Positions 22,404-32,938 of a stretch of 64,000 nt of DNA are shown one piece after another. The notes beneath the pieces are model-generated. The model did not search any database and had not been told where the DNA came from. It worked only from the letters and a program-made list of their open reading frames with translations. Numbering within the stretch: position 1 is the first letter of the stretch; each line of letters begins with the position of its first letter. Source of the DNA: Arenicola marina. Its lineage: Eukaryota; Annelida; Polychaeta; Arenicolidae. The translations under genes and the position numbers were made by a program. The stretch covers positions 24,350,352-24,414,351 of the forward strand of contig OZ025257.1 in assembly GCA_964019135.1 (NCBI GenBank). Reading direction: 5' to 3'.

Positions 22404-25400
22404 TCAACCAAAGTAATTGTAGACCTCAACGCCAGTTCCGAGTACCGTCAAAAGCAGAGAGACCCATTTGCCCTGAGGAACCATCACATCGGGCATCTTA
22501 TTCCCCGTCAGGAGGTCAACGAGTGCCTTGAGGACAGCCTCGCTCTCAGCCGGGGTCAGTTTAAGGTCACCCAACGCCACAGCAGTGCTGGAAAGAAGCG
22601 GCATACGGAAGGATTAAAGTAGTGAGCAGGCAGGCATCCTAGAGCAATTACATAACCTTTGTAGCTATTTATAGCGTTATGCAAATGCCTAGCAAGTCAC
22701 GGGCTGGATACTAACGTCTCTAGGATCAGCTTCGCCACCTCCGCAGTCTTTCCCTCCGATACCATCTTCTCAACTGAAAGAGAAGTATTAACAGTCATAA
22801 ATAACCAAGTGCCAGTGGAATACGGAAGGCAATTTAGGTTGGGGGCCCTCGGGACCCTTAGTAATTGACCAACGACCACAGTAGAACTGTCCTTACCAAA
22901 AGCCGCCAGTCGACCGTCCATGATGACCTCCTCTAAGACCTTGTTGATGGCCGCCATGTGCAACAGCTCATCGGCATCCTCTTCTGCAACAAAACACCAG
23001 GGTCAGTGAAAGTGGCTCAAGGGTCAGTGAAAGTGGCTCAAGGGTCAGTGAAAGTGGCTCAAGGGTCAGTGAAAGTGGCTCAAGGGTCAGTGAAAGTGGC
23101 TCAAGGGTCAGTGAAAGTGGCTCAAGGGTCAGTGAAAGTGGCTCAAGGGTCAGTGAAAGTGGCTCAAGGGTCAGTGAAAGTGGCTCAAGGGTCAGTGAAA
23201 GTGGCTCAAGGGTCAGTGAAAGTGGCTCAAGGGTCAGTGAAAGTGGCTCAAGGGTCAGTGAAAGTGGCTCAATGGCTCAAGGGTCAGTGAAAGTGGCTCA
23301 ATGGCTCAAGGGTCAGTGAAAGTGGCTCAATGGCTCAAGGGTCAGTGAAAGTGGCTCAATGGCTCAAGGGTCAGTGAAAGTGGCTCAATGGCTCAAGGGT
23401 CAGTGAAAGTGGCTCAATGGCTCAAGGGTCAGTGAAAGTGGCTCAATGGCTCAAGGGTCAGTGAAAGTGGCTCAATGGCTCAAGGGTCAGTGAAAGTGGC
23501 TCAATGGCTCAAGGGTCAGTGAAAGTGGCTCAAGGGTCAGTGAAAGTGGCTCAAGGGTCAGTGAAAGTGGCTCAAGGGTCAGTGAAAGTGGCTCAAGGGT
23601 CAGTGAAAGTGGCTCAAGGGTCAGTGAAAGTGGCTCAAGGGTCAGTGAAGGTGGCTCAAGGGTCAGTGAAGGTGGCTCAAGGGTCAGTGAAGGTGGCTCA
23701 AGGGTCAGTGAAGGTGGCTCAAGGGTCAGTGAAGGTGGCTCAATGGCTCAAGGGTCAGTGAAGGTGGCTCAATGGCTCAAGGGTCAGTGAAGGTGGCTCA
23801 ATGGCTCAAGGGTCAGTGAAGGTGGCTCAATGGCTCAGTGAAGGTGGCTCAATGGCTCAAGGGTCAGTGAAGGTGGCTCAATGGCTCAAGGGTCAGTGAA
23901 GGTGGCTCAATGGCCCAAGGGTCAGTGAAGGTGGCTCAATGGCCCAAGGGTCAGTGAAGGTGGCTCAATGGCCCAAGGGTCAGTAAAGGTGGCTCAATGG
24001 CCCAAGGGTCAGTAAAGGTGGCTCAATGGCCCAAGGGTCAGTAAAGGTGGCTCAATGGCCCAAGGGTCAGTAAAGGTGGCTCAATGGCCCAAGGGTCAGT
24101 AAAGGTGGCTCAATGGCCCAAGGGTCAGTAAAGGTGGCTCAATGGCCCAAGGGTCAGTAAAGGTGGCTCAATGACCCAAGGGTCAGTAAAGGTGGCTCAA
24201 TGACCCAAGGGTCAGTAAAGGTGGCTCAATGACCCAAGGGTCAGTAAAGGTGGCTCAATGACCCAAGGGTCAGTGAAGGTGGCTCAATGACCCAAGGGTC
24301 AGTGAAGGTGGCTCAATGACCCAAGGGTCAGTGAAGGTGGCTCAATGACCCAAGGGTCAGTGAAGGTGGCTCAATGACCCAAGGGTCAGTGAAGGTGGCT
24401 CAATGACCCAAGGGTCAGTGAAGGTGGCTCAATGACCCAAGGGTCAGTAAAGGTGGCTCAATGACCCAAGGGTCAGTAAAGGTGGCTCAATGACCCAAGG
24501 GTCAGTAAAGGTGGCTCAATGACCCAAGGGTCAGTAAAGGTGGCTCAATGACCCAAGGGTCAGTAAAGGTGGCTCAATGACCCAAGGGTCAGTAAAGGTG
24601 GCTCAATGACCCAAGGGTCAGTGAAGGTGGCTCAATGACCCAAGGGTCAGTGAAGGTGGCTCAATGACCCAAGGGTCAGTGAAGGTGGCTCAATGACCCA
24701 AGGGTCAGTGAAGGTGGCTCAATGACCCAAGGGTCAGTGAAGGTGGCTCAATGACCCAAGGGTCAGTGAAGGTGGCTCAATGACCCAAGGGTCAGTGAAG
24801 GTGGCTCAATGACCCAAGGGTCAGTGAAGGTGGCTCAATGACCCAAGGGTCAGTGAAGGTGGCTCAATGACCCAAGGGTCAGTGAAGGTGGCTCAATGAC
24901 CCAAGGGTCAGTGAAGGTGGCTCAATGACCCAAGGGTCAGTGAAGGTGGCTCAATGACCCAAGGGTCAGTGAAGGTGGCTCAATGACCCAAGGGTCAGTG
25001 AAGGTGGCTCAATGACCCAAGGGTCAGTGAAGGTGGCTCAATGACCCAAGGGTCAGTGAAGGTGGCTCAATGACCCAAGGGTCAGTGAAGGTGGCTCAAT
25101 GACCCAAGGGTCAGTGAAGGTGGCTCAATGACCCAAGGGTCAGTGAAGGTGGCTCAATGACCCAAGGGTCAGTGAAGGTGGCTCAATGACCCAAGGGTCA
25201 GTGAAGGTGGCTCAATGACCCAAGGGTCAGTGAAGGTGGCTCAATGACCCAAGGGTCAGTGAAGGTGGTTCAATGACCCAAGGGTCAGTGAAGGTGGCTC
25301 AATGACCCAAGGGTCAGTGAAGGTGGCTCAATGACCCAAGGGTCAGTGAAGGTGGCTCAATGACCCAAGGGTCAGTGAAGGTGGCTCAATGACCCAAGGG

Positions 25401-27741
25401 TCAGTGAAGGTGGCTCAATGACCCAAGGGTCAGTGAAGGTGGCTCAATGACCCAAGGGTCAGTGAAGGCGGCTCAATGACCCAAGGGTCAGTGAAGGCGG
25501 CTCAATGACCCAAGGGTCAGTGAAGGCGGCTCAATGACCCAAGGGTCAGTGAAGGTGGCTCAATGACCCAAGGGTCAGTGAAGGTGGCTCAATGACCCAA
25601 GGGTCAGTGAAGGTGGCTCAATGACCCAAGGGTCAGTGAAGGTGGCTCAATGACCCAAGGGTCAGTGAAGGTGGCTCAATGACCCAAGGGTCAGTGAAGG
25701 TGGCTCAATGACCCAAGGGTCAGTGAAGGTGGCTCAATGACCCAAGGGTCAGTGAAGGTGGCTCAATGACCCAAGGGTCAGTAAAGGTGGCTCAATGACC
25801 CAAGGGTCAGTGAAGGTGGCTCAATGACCCAAGGGTCAGTGAAGGTGGCTCAATGACCCAAGGGTCAGTGAAGGTGGCTCAATGACCCAAGGGTCAGTGA
25901 AGGTGGCTCAATGACCCAAGGGTCAGTGAAGGTGGCTCAATGACCCAAGGGTCAGTAAAGGTGGCTCAAGGCCCCAAGGGTCAGTGAAGGTGGCTCAAGG
26001 CCCCAAGGGTCAGTGAAGGAGGAACAAGGCTGGCTGTAACCAGACGCCAGCCCAAGGCTGGCCAGTCAAAGAGAAGCTGTGGTGGACTGTTTACCATCTG
26101 GTGCACTTACTGAAGAACGAGATGAAGCCAGAGACTAAATCTTCAGACGCCATGGCTTCAGTCAGTCCGATGACGATCTCAGCCACCTCAGGAAGGCCCT
26201 TCATCAACTTCCGCGTCACCATAACCTTGATGGGGGCCGGCAAGGTCAAGCTCTGCACGGACGCTTCAAAGCCACCTTGCAAGAAGTCTACGATGGCCCC
26301 AATTCCGGCTTCAATCTGTGGGAGGGCGGCCGACAAGTTGCAAGTGATCCGTCCTGTGGCGAATGGAGCCATGTACTTGTGGATGGAGATGGCCACCATC
26401 TGGAAGAGCTCGCCTACTGGTCTGTCCAGGAAGAATTCCTGGCTTATTAAAGCCTGAATTTCATCAAAGAGGCCATCCATCGGGATATCTCCTGGGGAAG
26501 GACAAAACTGCATTCAGGCTTGTATTCATCGTATAAAACAGGAATGCACGACACAAATATTTGACCAGAAGTAGAACTAATTTCAAAGATTTAGGTCACC
26601 TTGGCATATTAAAGTGATGGTTACCAGATAGTTAGAAGGGGGGCGGGGGGTTCTCACCGATGGCAGATTCGAATACCATTACTTTCTCTTGTAGTGCTGC
26701 AGAGATGAAGTCCACCACCTCCTTCATGTGGGCCGCCACGTCCACCATGGACTGCTTCTTGCCCATCCCACCACCATGACCTCCCTTTCGACGCGCAATC
26801 ATCTCTTCCACGGATTCAATGGATTCCATCGACTCCCCGCTAGCCTTGCCAGGCTTCAGATGGTGCAGATGGTCGATTTCACCAATCTCCTTCCCGGCCA
26901 GCAGCATATCCTCCACCACCAGGTTCCGCACCAGATGTTCCACAAAGCCTGGAAGCATAAGGAAGGAATTGTTCATTGCAAGGGTACCAGTGGAATAACG
27001 AATGGAATAAACAAGAATTCATGTCAATTGCTGGAGAGTGAAGCCCACTTACCGATGACGGCATGCACTGCCACCGCTTGTCCGCATTCTGCAGGCACCA
27101 TCTTTTCAGTCACGGTGGCGGCAATGATTTCAAATGCTTTCCAAGTCTTTACCGGATCCACAGCCGTGATAGGCATAGTGTAGTCTACCCCGACGGCATC
27201 CAGCTTATCCGCTAATGCAACTGCCACTACACGGAACAAACAACGTACACCATCTGCAAAAGCTATAAATGTGAATCCATTCGGCTAACGCCTCGTGCAT
27301 GCTGAACAACAAAATCAACTGTGGAACGTTTTCTCTAAGTTGAAAAGGATCACGATCTTTGAACCTTCCAGATTTGGAAAACCACCAAACGAGTTAATTT
27401 ACTTTCAAAACACTTGATTCGAATAGAACTCTCAAAAGACAAAAGTCACGCGTCATTTATAGTGAATATAGGGTTTGGCTTGCTCAATAACAGCTTCATA
27501 CTCACGGTCGTTGCCCACTGGGGCCAGCAGAGCGACCAGCTCAGAGTTAGTGCGGCGGAAAAGGCGGATCCGTCCACCTAAGACGAAAGGTCATGAAGCC
27601 CAATTAAGCATAAAAATCCCCAAACTCTCAAGCAAACTAAGCAAATCAGAACGATAAAGTGTGTGGATTTACCCAATCAGTTGCGTGCTTACCATGAACG
27701 ACGGCGGCCATACAGATCATGGAGAGCAGAAACAGCTTCAT
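22404..27741 (-). CDS. Gene A1, secreted protein, 8 exons
   Basis: Family not recognised. Exons on the minus strand: 27693-27741, 27506-27577, 27053-27226, 26658-26948, 26111-26491, 22897-22983, 22716-22773, 22404-22587; 1296 nt, 431 residues plus TGA. All borders are GT-AG. Introns 1-6 are phase 1 and intron 7 (donor gttagt) is phase 2. The start MKLFLLSMICMAAVVHG is a signal peptide, so the protein is probably secreted. The mature chain is mostly helical and hydrophobic, with two Cys (88 and 246), one N-glycosylation sequon (NLS, 247) and a polar linker at about 127-163 with a dibasic RRK (151-153) and GGHGGGMGKK. Intron 5 is a 3-kb minisatellite. A TATA box lies 85 bases upstream of the start codon and AATAAA 20 bases past the stop. 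Confidence 0.92.
23000..26019. repeat. Minisatellite in intron 5 of A1 (21/29-bp units)
   Basis: About 3.02 kb of head-to-tail units. It starts with 21-bp units (gggtcagtgaaagtggctca + a), then 29-bp units that add tggctcaa, a second 21-bp block, then 29-bp units that change stepwise to gaagg, tggcccaa, gtaaagg and finally tgacccaa. A three-unit gaaggcggc variant sits near 25465-25525. The last two units have ccccaagg. The zoned variants point to local block amplification. The array separates exon 5 from exon 6. Confidence 0.97.
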
Positions 27742-27890
27742 GATGACGTCAGGAGGTCTGAAGAGACTGGAAGAGGACAATCGACGGGTCACAGGGACTG
27801 AGTGATGACAGGTGGAGACGGACCCCTTTTATAGCCCCCTGTTGTGAGCTGTCTCAGAGAGGAGTGGCGTCTGGTTGAAGCTCATTGGAT
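27742..27890 (-). promoter_or_regulatory. Promoter and 5' UTR of A1
   Basis: On the minus strand a TATAAAA box (27826-27832) lies 85 bases upstream of the ATG, and CCAAT (27884-27888) lies about 52 bases further up. A transcription start near 27800 is inferred. A perfect TGACGTCA palindrome (27744-27751) ends two bases before the start codon. The upstream sequence to about 27950 is conserved at A2 and then stops at the TTAA insertion. Confidence 0.75.
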
Positions 27891-28116
27891 GAAACATGCT
27901 CAGAGGAGTGGTTGGATGCCGAGACGTATGGAAAGCCATAACGTGTCAATTCTTAAAGGTCATCTCTTAAATCTTAACTCGCTTTCCACCGTAAAATCAG
28001 AGTGTTGCAGCCTGTCAGTCTATGCTAAAGAAAGAAAAGAAAATAATAAATAATGATCTTGACTAAATTTGCCACAAAACCCTTGTGATTCCGAAAAATC
28101 TGATGTGAACTTGTGA

Positions 28117-29445
28117 CGTCACAGAAGGCACCCGAGGCGCGGATCATTAGATGACCGGGGCAGGGCCCTACCATTATTACCCGAGGCACGGATCATTAGA
28201 TGACCGGGGCAGGGCCCTACCATTATTACGCGAAGCACGGATCATTAGATTGCAGGGCCCTACCATTATTACCCGAGGCACGGATCATTAGATTGCAGGG
28301 CCCTACCATTATTACCCGAGGCACGGATCATTAGATAACCGGGGCAGGGATTATTAGATGACCGGGCCATGGCCCTACCATTATTACCAGGGGCACGGAT
28401 CATTAGATGACCGGGGCAGGGCCCTACCATTATTACGCGAAGCACGGATCATTAGATTGCAGGGCCCTACCATTATTACCCGAGGCACGGATCATTAGAT
28501 TGCAGGGCCCTACCATTATTACCCGAGGCACGGATCATTAGATAACCGGGGCAGGGATTATTAGATGACCGGGCCATGGCCCTACCATTATTACCAGGGG
28601 CACGGATCATTAGATGACCGGGGCAGGGCTCTACCATTATTACCAGGGGCAAGGATCATTAGATGACCGGGGCAGAGCACTACCATTATTACCCGAGGCA
28701 CGGATCATTAGATGCCCGGGCCATGGCCCTACCATTATTACCCGAGGCAAGGATCATTAGATGACCGGGGCAGGGCCCTACCATGATTACCCGAGGCACG
28801 GATCATTAGATGACCGGGGCAGGGCCCTACCATTATTACCCGAGGCACGGATAATTAGATTGCAGGGCCCTACCATTATTACCCGAGGCACGGATCATTA
28901 GATGACCGGGGCAGGGATCATTAGATGACCGGGGCAGGGCCCTACCATTATTACCAGGGGCACGGATCATTAGATGACCGGGGCAGGGCCTTACCATTAT
29001 TACCAGAGGCACGAATTATTAGATGACCGGGGCAGGGCCATACCATTATTACCCGAGGCACGGATCATTCGATGACCCGGGCAGGGCCCTACCATTATTA
29101 CCAGGGGCACGGATCATTGGATGACCGGGGCAGGGCCCTACCATTATTACCCGAGGCACGGATGATTAGATGACCGGGGCAGGGCCCCACCATTATTACC
29201 AGGGGCACGGATCATTGGATGACCGGGGCAGGGCCCTACTATTATTACCCGAGGCACGGATCATTAGATGACCGGGGCAGGGCCCTACCATTATTACATG
29301 AGGCACGATTCATTAGATGACCGGGGCAGGGCACTACCATTATTATCCGAGGTACGGATCATTAGATGAACAGGGCAGGGCCCTACCATTATTACCCGAG
29401 GCACGGATCATTAGATGACCGGGGCGGAGCACTACCATTATTACT
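28117..29445. repeat. 49-bp minisatellite inside the TTAA element
   Basis: About 27 units built from ggcacggatcattagatgac, cggggcagggccctacc and attattaccc. Shortened variants (attgcagggccc) recur in a higher-order pattern: 28240-28395 and 28440-28610 are near copies of each other. Absent from the A2 flank. Confidence 0.95.
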
Positions 29446-29674
29446 CACACGTCGTAAACTATCACGACGTCTCCTGCTGTTGTAAATGCCATGCCTGAAT
29501 AATACATGAGTTAAGAAATGAAACAATAGGGTGGCGTAGAATAACGACCACACTGTGTGGACGACGAAAGCCGGATCCAGTTAAGTAATTAGTGAGTTGT
29601 GAGAAACAATGCTGATTTCCGGGGAGATCGACAATAGATCTATTGCCCGACACTAAGCCTTGCCCATGCTTGAG

Positions 29675-29815
29675 TCCTTTTTCCTTACTCATGAGTATGA
29701 AACTGACGATTATCATAACTGATGGTAGGTACAAGTGAGAAGTACTCATCTCTAAAACAACAAAGTGCCATGCTGCTTTGTTTGTCCGACTTGTTTGTCT
29801 GACTTGACGTCATGA
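29675..29815. repeat. Repeat shared with 15930-16075
   Basis: Same orientation; shares gtgagaa(a/g)tactcatctct and tgctgctttgtttgtccgac. It lies within the TTAA element, so it was either carried or nested. Confidence 0.75.
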
Positions 29816-30315
29816 TTGGATAAAGCAACAGTGACGTCAGTGGATTATTGACAGCCAGGATCGGTTTATTTAAAGTATCTTGTGAGCCTGAAACCCTTTG
29901 CCGAAGCCCATACGCCAACCCAATTCCGCTGAAATGTTTCGAATTATTGTTTATTGTGTTTTTATCCGTATTGTCAGAATCGGAATGTGGAAAGGTATGT
30001 AATCAATGTATGGGTGTATGCTGACAAATTATTTTTCATCAAGGGACCCATCAATCTTATTTTCCAAATAATTCACTAGTGAAAGACCTCCGCGGCTCTC
30101 GCTTGGCGCGGAAAACTGGAGAGGAGAACCGCGCGTTTTCCATAGTTTTCTGATCATGCCCACTTTTCGCGATTTAGGATCGCAGTATATAAGAAACTAA
30201 ATTACCTCAAACTTAATAGTCAGTGACAATAAATTCCGTATTTAACATTTAACGATTATTTATGTGTCATTCTGCACTCCCAAGAATTAACGAAATCCCA
30301 AGAGATGGACTTTAA

Positions 30316-31000
30316 ATAACCCTTGTACGATGATGTATGCTAAAATGTTTTCATAAACTGCCAATAATACATTACCGAAATGTAGGTATTTTAGGTTATA
30401 TATTGCCTATCATTCGACAGTCACTCTCTGCTTCGACTCCCCTAGGGGATACAAACGCATGTGCTTTTACATTGAGACTCTCTGCTCATTGGCTTGAACT
30501 CAACCAAAAGCATTCAACCATGAGGACAATACAAGCCCTCGACAACAGATTCCTACGCACTGCATCAAAGCTCACCTGTCAATCTTGTGACATCATTAGG
30601 GAATTTCTAAATACCGCCCAGATGCAAAGCTCCCAGAATTAAACCCGCCGAACCTCACTTTTGCTACTTTTGCTACGAACGTATTTATAGTGATATCGTG
30701 GAATAAAAACTCCCATTAAAACAAATTCATATTTGTTTGTCTTCCCTAAATAAAGTTAACTCTGAGCTAAGCAAAATCGTGGCACGAACACTTTAAATCT
30801 CTACTGTAGTATAGGACGTCAGTTCATAAAATAACACTTATGATCTATTCTTGAAAAGGATTATTTAGCAAGAAATTATATTTGGTTTGACAACTTTTCA
30901 AGAACCTTGAAATTGCCCAGGCTGACAGCAGGGGGAATTCGTGTATATATGCGAGCGAAACGTCGGAGTATGCGGAGCTCATGACCGAAAGAAGTTTGCA
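30316..31000. repeat. 5' flank shared by A1 and A2
   Basis: It resumes the collinear flank of A2: the part near 30330-30470 matches about 37290-37380 and the part near 30790-31000 matches about 37690-37830, with considerable divergence. The tandem duplication that made A1 and A2 therefore extended well upstream of the promoter. The 101-codon frame at 30337-30642 has no recognised domain. Confidence 0.65.
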
Positions 31001-31194
31001 ACTAACGTTGTCACTTAGGCTGAGTTAAGTTAACTTGAGTTGATGATTATGTCACTTAACTGCAGGTGCAGGAAATATATTAATATTGAAAGAAATTAAT
31101 TTGAGAATTGTAAGAAAAAGATAGGAGTTCGATTTGTCGAATTTATAATATTTGGAATTGCATTTTACCCCGCAATGTTTTGCCAAAGGCAATG

Positions 31195-31275
31195 GTGTAA
31201 TGAGGGTTGCCGCCGCCCCTCTCTGTGTAGTGGTTAGAGCGCACTGGAACGTAGATCTATAGGTCCTCGGCTCGA
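31195..31275 (+). mobile_element. tRNA-like SINE head between A1 and A2
   Basis: An A-box-like tagtggttagagcgc is followed 35 bases later by a B-box-like cctcggctcgacacc. A cloverleaf is not convincing, so a tRNA-derived SINE is preferred. Confidence 0.6.
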
Positions 31276-31662
31276 CACCAAGACGAAGGGATATAATCTG
31301 GGGCATGTTTAATCCATGTATCGGTCATCGTCCCCGGGAGATGTTTATCCCAGGTTAAGCTCTTGTGTGCGCAAAAAGCAGACTAAAACACCAATTTGCC
31401 ATCGAATCAAACAAGTGCGACCAACTAACACTGCGATACTTGTAATACATACTCAGTACTACATCGAGAAGTTTCGCTACCTTATAATTTCTCGAGTAAT
31501 ACATCAGTAAATATTTTTTAGATTAATTGTCATCTATGTGTTGTGTCGTGTTGTGTCCACAAAAGTTCAGCCTAATTGTACTGCCAAAAATGTCGTGGTA
31601 GTTTGTAGAACACTTTGGCCAGAAATGATAACTTGGCTCTGAATACTAATTTTCCTTCACTC
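31276..31662. other. Spacer downstream of A2
   Basis: Nothing recognised. Homology with the A1 3' flank starts at about 31663 (22284 at A1). Confidence 0.5.
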
Positions 31663-32056
31663 TGGTTTAAAAACCATAAATTTAGAAACGATAAACGAAA
31701 GTGTAAGCAGGTGGCACGAACGAAATTGCGAAAAAGAACTGAAGCTTTCATTCCTTTATTGCGATTATATTGCAACAAAATCAACCAAAGTAATTGTAGA
31801 CCTCAACGCCAGTTCCGAGTACCGTCAAAAGCAGGGAGACCCATTTGCCCTGAGGAACCATCACATCGGGCACCTTGTTCCCCGTCAAGAGATCAACAAA
31901 TGCCGTGAGGACAGCCTCGCTCTCGGCCGGGGTCAGTTCAAGGTCACCCAACGCTACAGCAGTGCTGGAAAGAAGCGATAGAAGTTGTGAGCAGGCATGC
32001 ATCCTTCCAAGCAGGCAGAGCAATTGCGTTCTTACAGCGAGAAGACTCCAGTGGTG

Positions 32057-32481
32057 AGTTCGGATATGAGAGCTGCCTAATCCGACTCCGCGGAGTGCAT
32101 AACCGAACGGAGATTGTGTTCAGATAGCGCGGTCACGTGGTACATTTTACTCCCGGACCTTACTCCCCACCCAGAGGAGGATCACGAGGATTTCGAACAT
32201 GGCGTCCAGGCCCAACAATACGTAATATAAATGAAGTAATATTTAGACCTGCAAACAAATGTGAATATTATAACTAGAATAAAATAATGAACACAACACG
32301 TATCAGTTTATTTATATCCTACTGTTTACCGATCTTCATGATTTGTGCAGCTCAGCATGTACAACATTCACGCGGACCGCGGATTTTGCGTTCGGTTTAT
32401 TTTGATCCGCACATGAGCGGAAAGTATGAGTGCGTATGCCCCAATTATCTGCGCCGATTACTCCGGTCGCATATCCGAACT
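32057..32481. mobile_element. 425-bp TIR element in intron 7 of A2
   Basis: Ends agttcggatatg and catatccgaact are inverted repeats, and further palindromic tracts lie inside. It accounts for most of the longer intron 7 of A2 (690 against 128 bp). An inner part (cataaccgaac, gagattgtgt, gcggtcacgtgg) also occurs near 37816-37885. No clear target duplication is visible. Confidence 0.7.
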
Positions 32482-32938
32482 AAACCCAGGTCTCCCCCTC
32501 CCCCAAAAGCACACACCATGGGACGTGAAGGACCGGAAAAAATTCAGAGACTCATTCAGGAATATGGATGCGGTGTTTCAGCCCGCCCCCAGGCAGCCCT
32601 CGTAACCATTTTATGGAGAGACGCAAATGCAAAAGACACTGGCTGGATACTAACGTCTTTAGGATCAGCTTCGCCACCTCCGCAGTCTTTCCCTCCGATA
32701 CCATCTTCTCAACTGAAAGAGAAGTATTAACAGTCATAAATAACCAAGTGCCAGTAGAATTCGGAAGGCAATTTAGGTTGGGGGCCCTCGGGACCCTTAG
32801 TAATTGGCCAACGACCACAGTAGAACTGTCCTTACCAAAAGCCGCCAGTCGACCGTCCATGATGACCTCCTCTACGACCTTGTTGATGGCCGCCATGTGC
32901 AACAGCTCATCGGCATCCTCTTCTGCAACAAAACACCA

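Larger units (their letters stand above)
30..22577. repeat. Segmental duplication, copy L
   Basis: Collinear with 39368-64000. The match starts abruptly at tggcatatcg; the 29 bases to its left do not match those left of 39368. It continues to the window end of the other copy, whose last base corresponds to about 22577 here. The offset changes from 39338 to about 41468 through indels, mainly a 1.37-kb TTAA element and a 0.64-kb insertion, both only in copy R. Up to about 11.65 kb there are frequent substitutions and indels; beyond it the copies are almost identical. The block holds the 3' exons of gene P, a LINE and many repeats, and ends in gene A1. Confidence 0.95.
27957..30311. mobile_element. 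TTAA-flanked non-autonomous element upstream of A1
   Basis: Bounded by TTAA at 27953-27956 and 30312-30315. The left end aggtcatctctta and right end (complement agtccatctctt) match the 12-bp TIR of the element at 42226-43590 with two mismatches on the left. A2 has the unoccupied site: acgtgtccaatc is followed directly by sequence matching 30316 onward. TTAA target duplications are known for piggyBac and Kolobok transposons. No transposase is present; the interior is a 49-bp minisatellite plus another repeat. Confidence 0.8.

Noticed and set aside
22958-23761. Long frames encoding repeats of GSVKVAQ, and similar frames near 34760
   Set aside because: They arise from the 21-bp and 30-bp periods of the minisatellites, lie inside introns of A1 and A2 on the opposite strand, and lose frame when units are 29 bp.
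23000-26019. CRISPR-like array of direct repeats of about 29 bp
   Set aside because: Units abut with no unique spacers, there are no cas genes, and the context is an animal intron.
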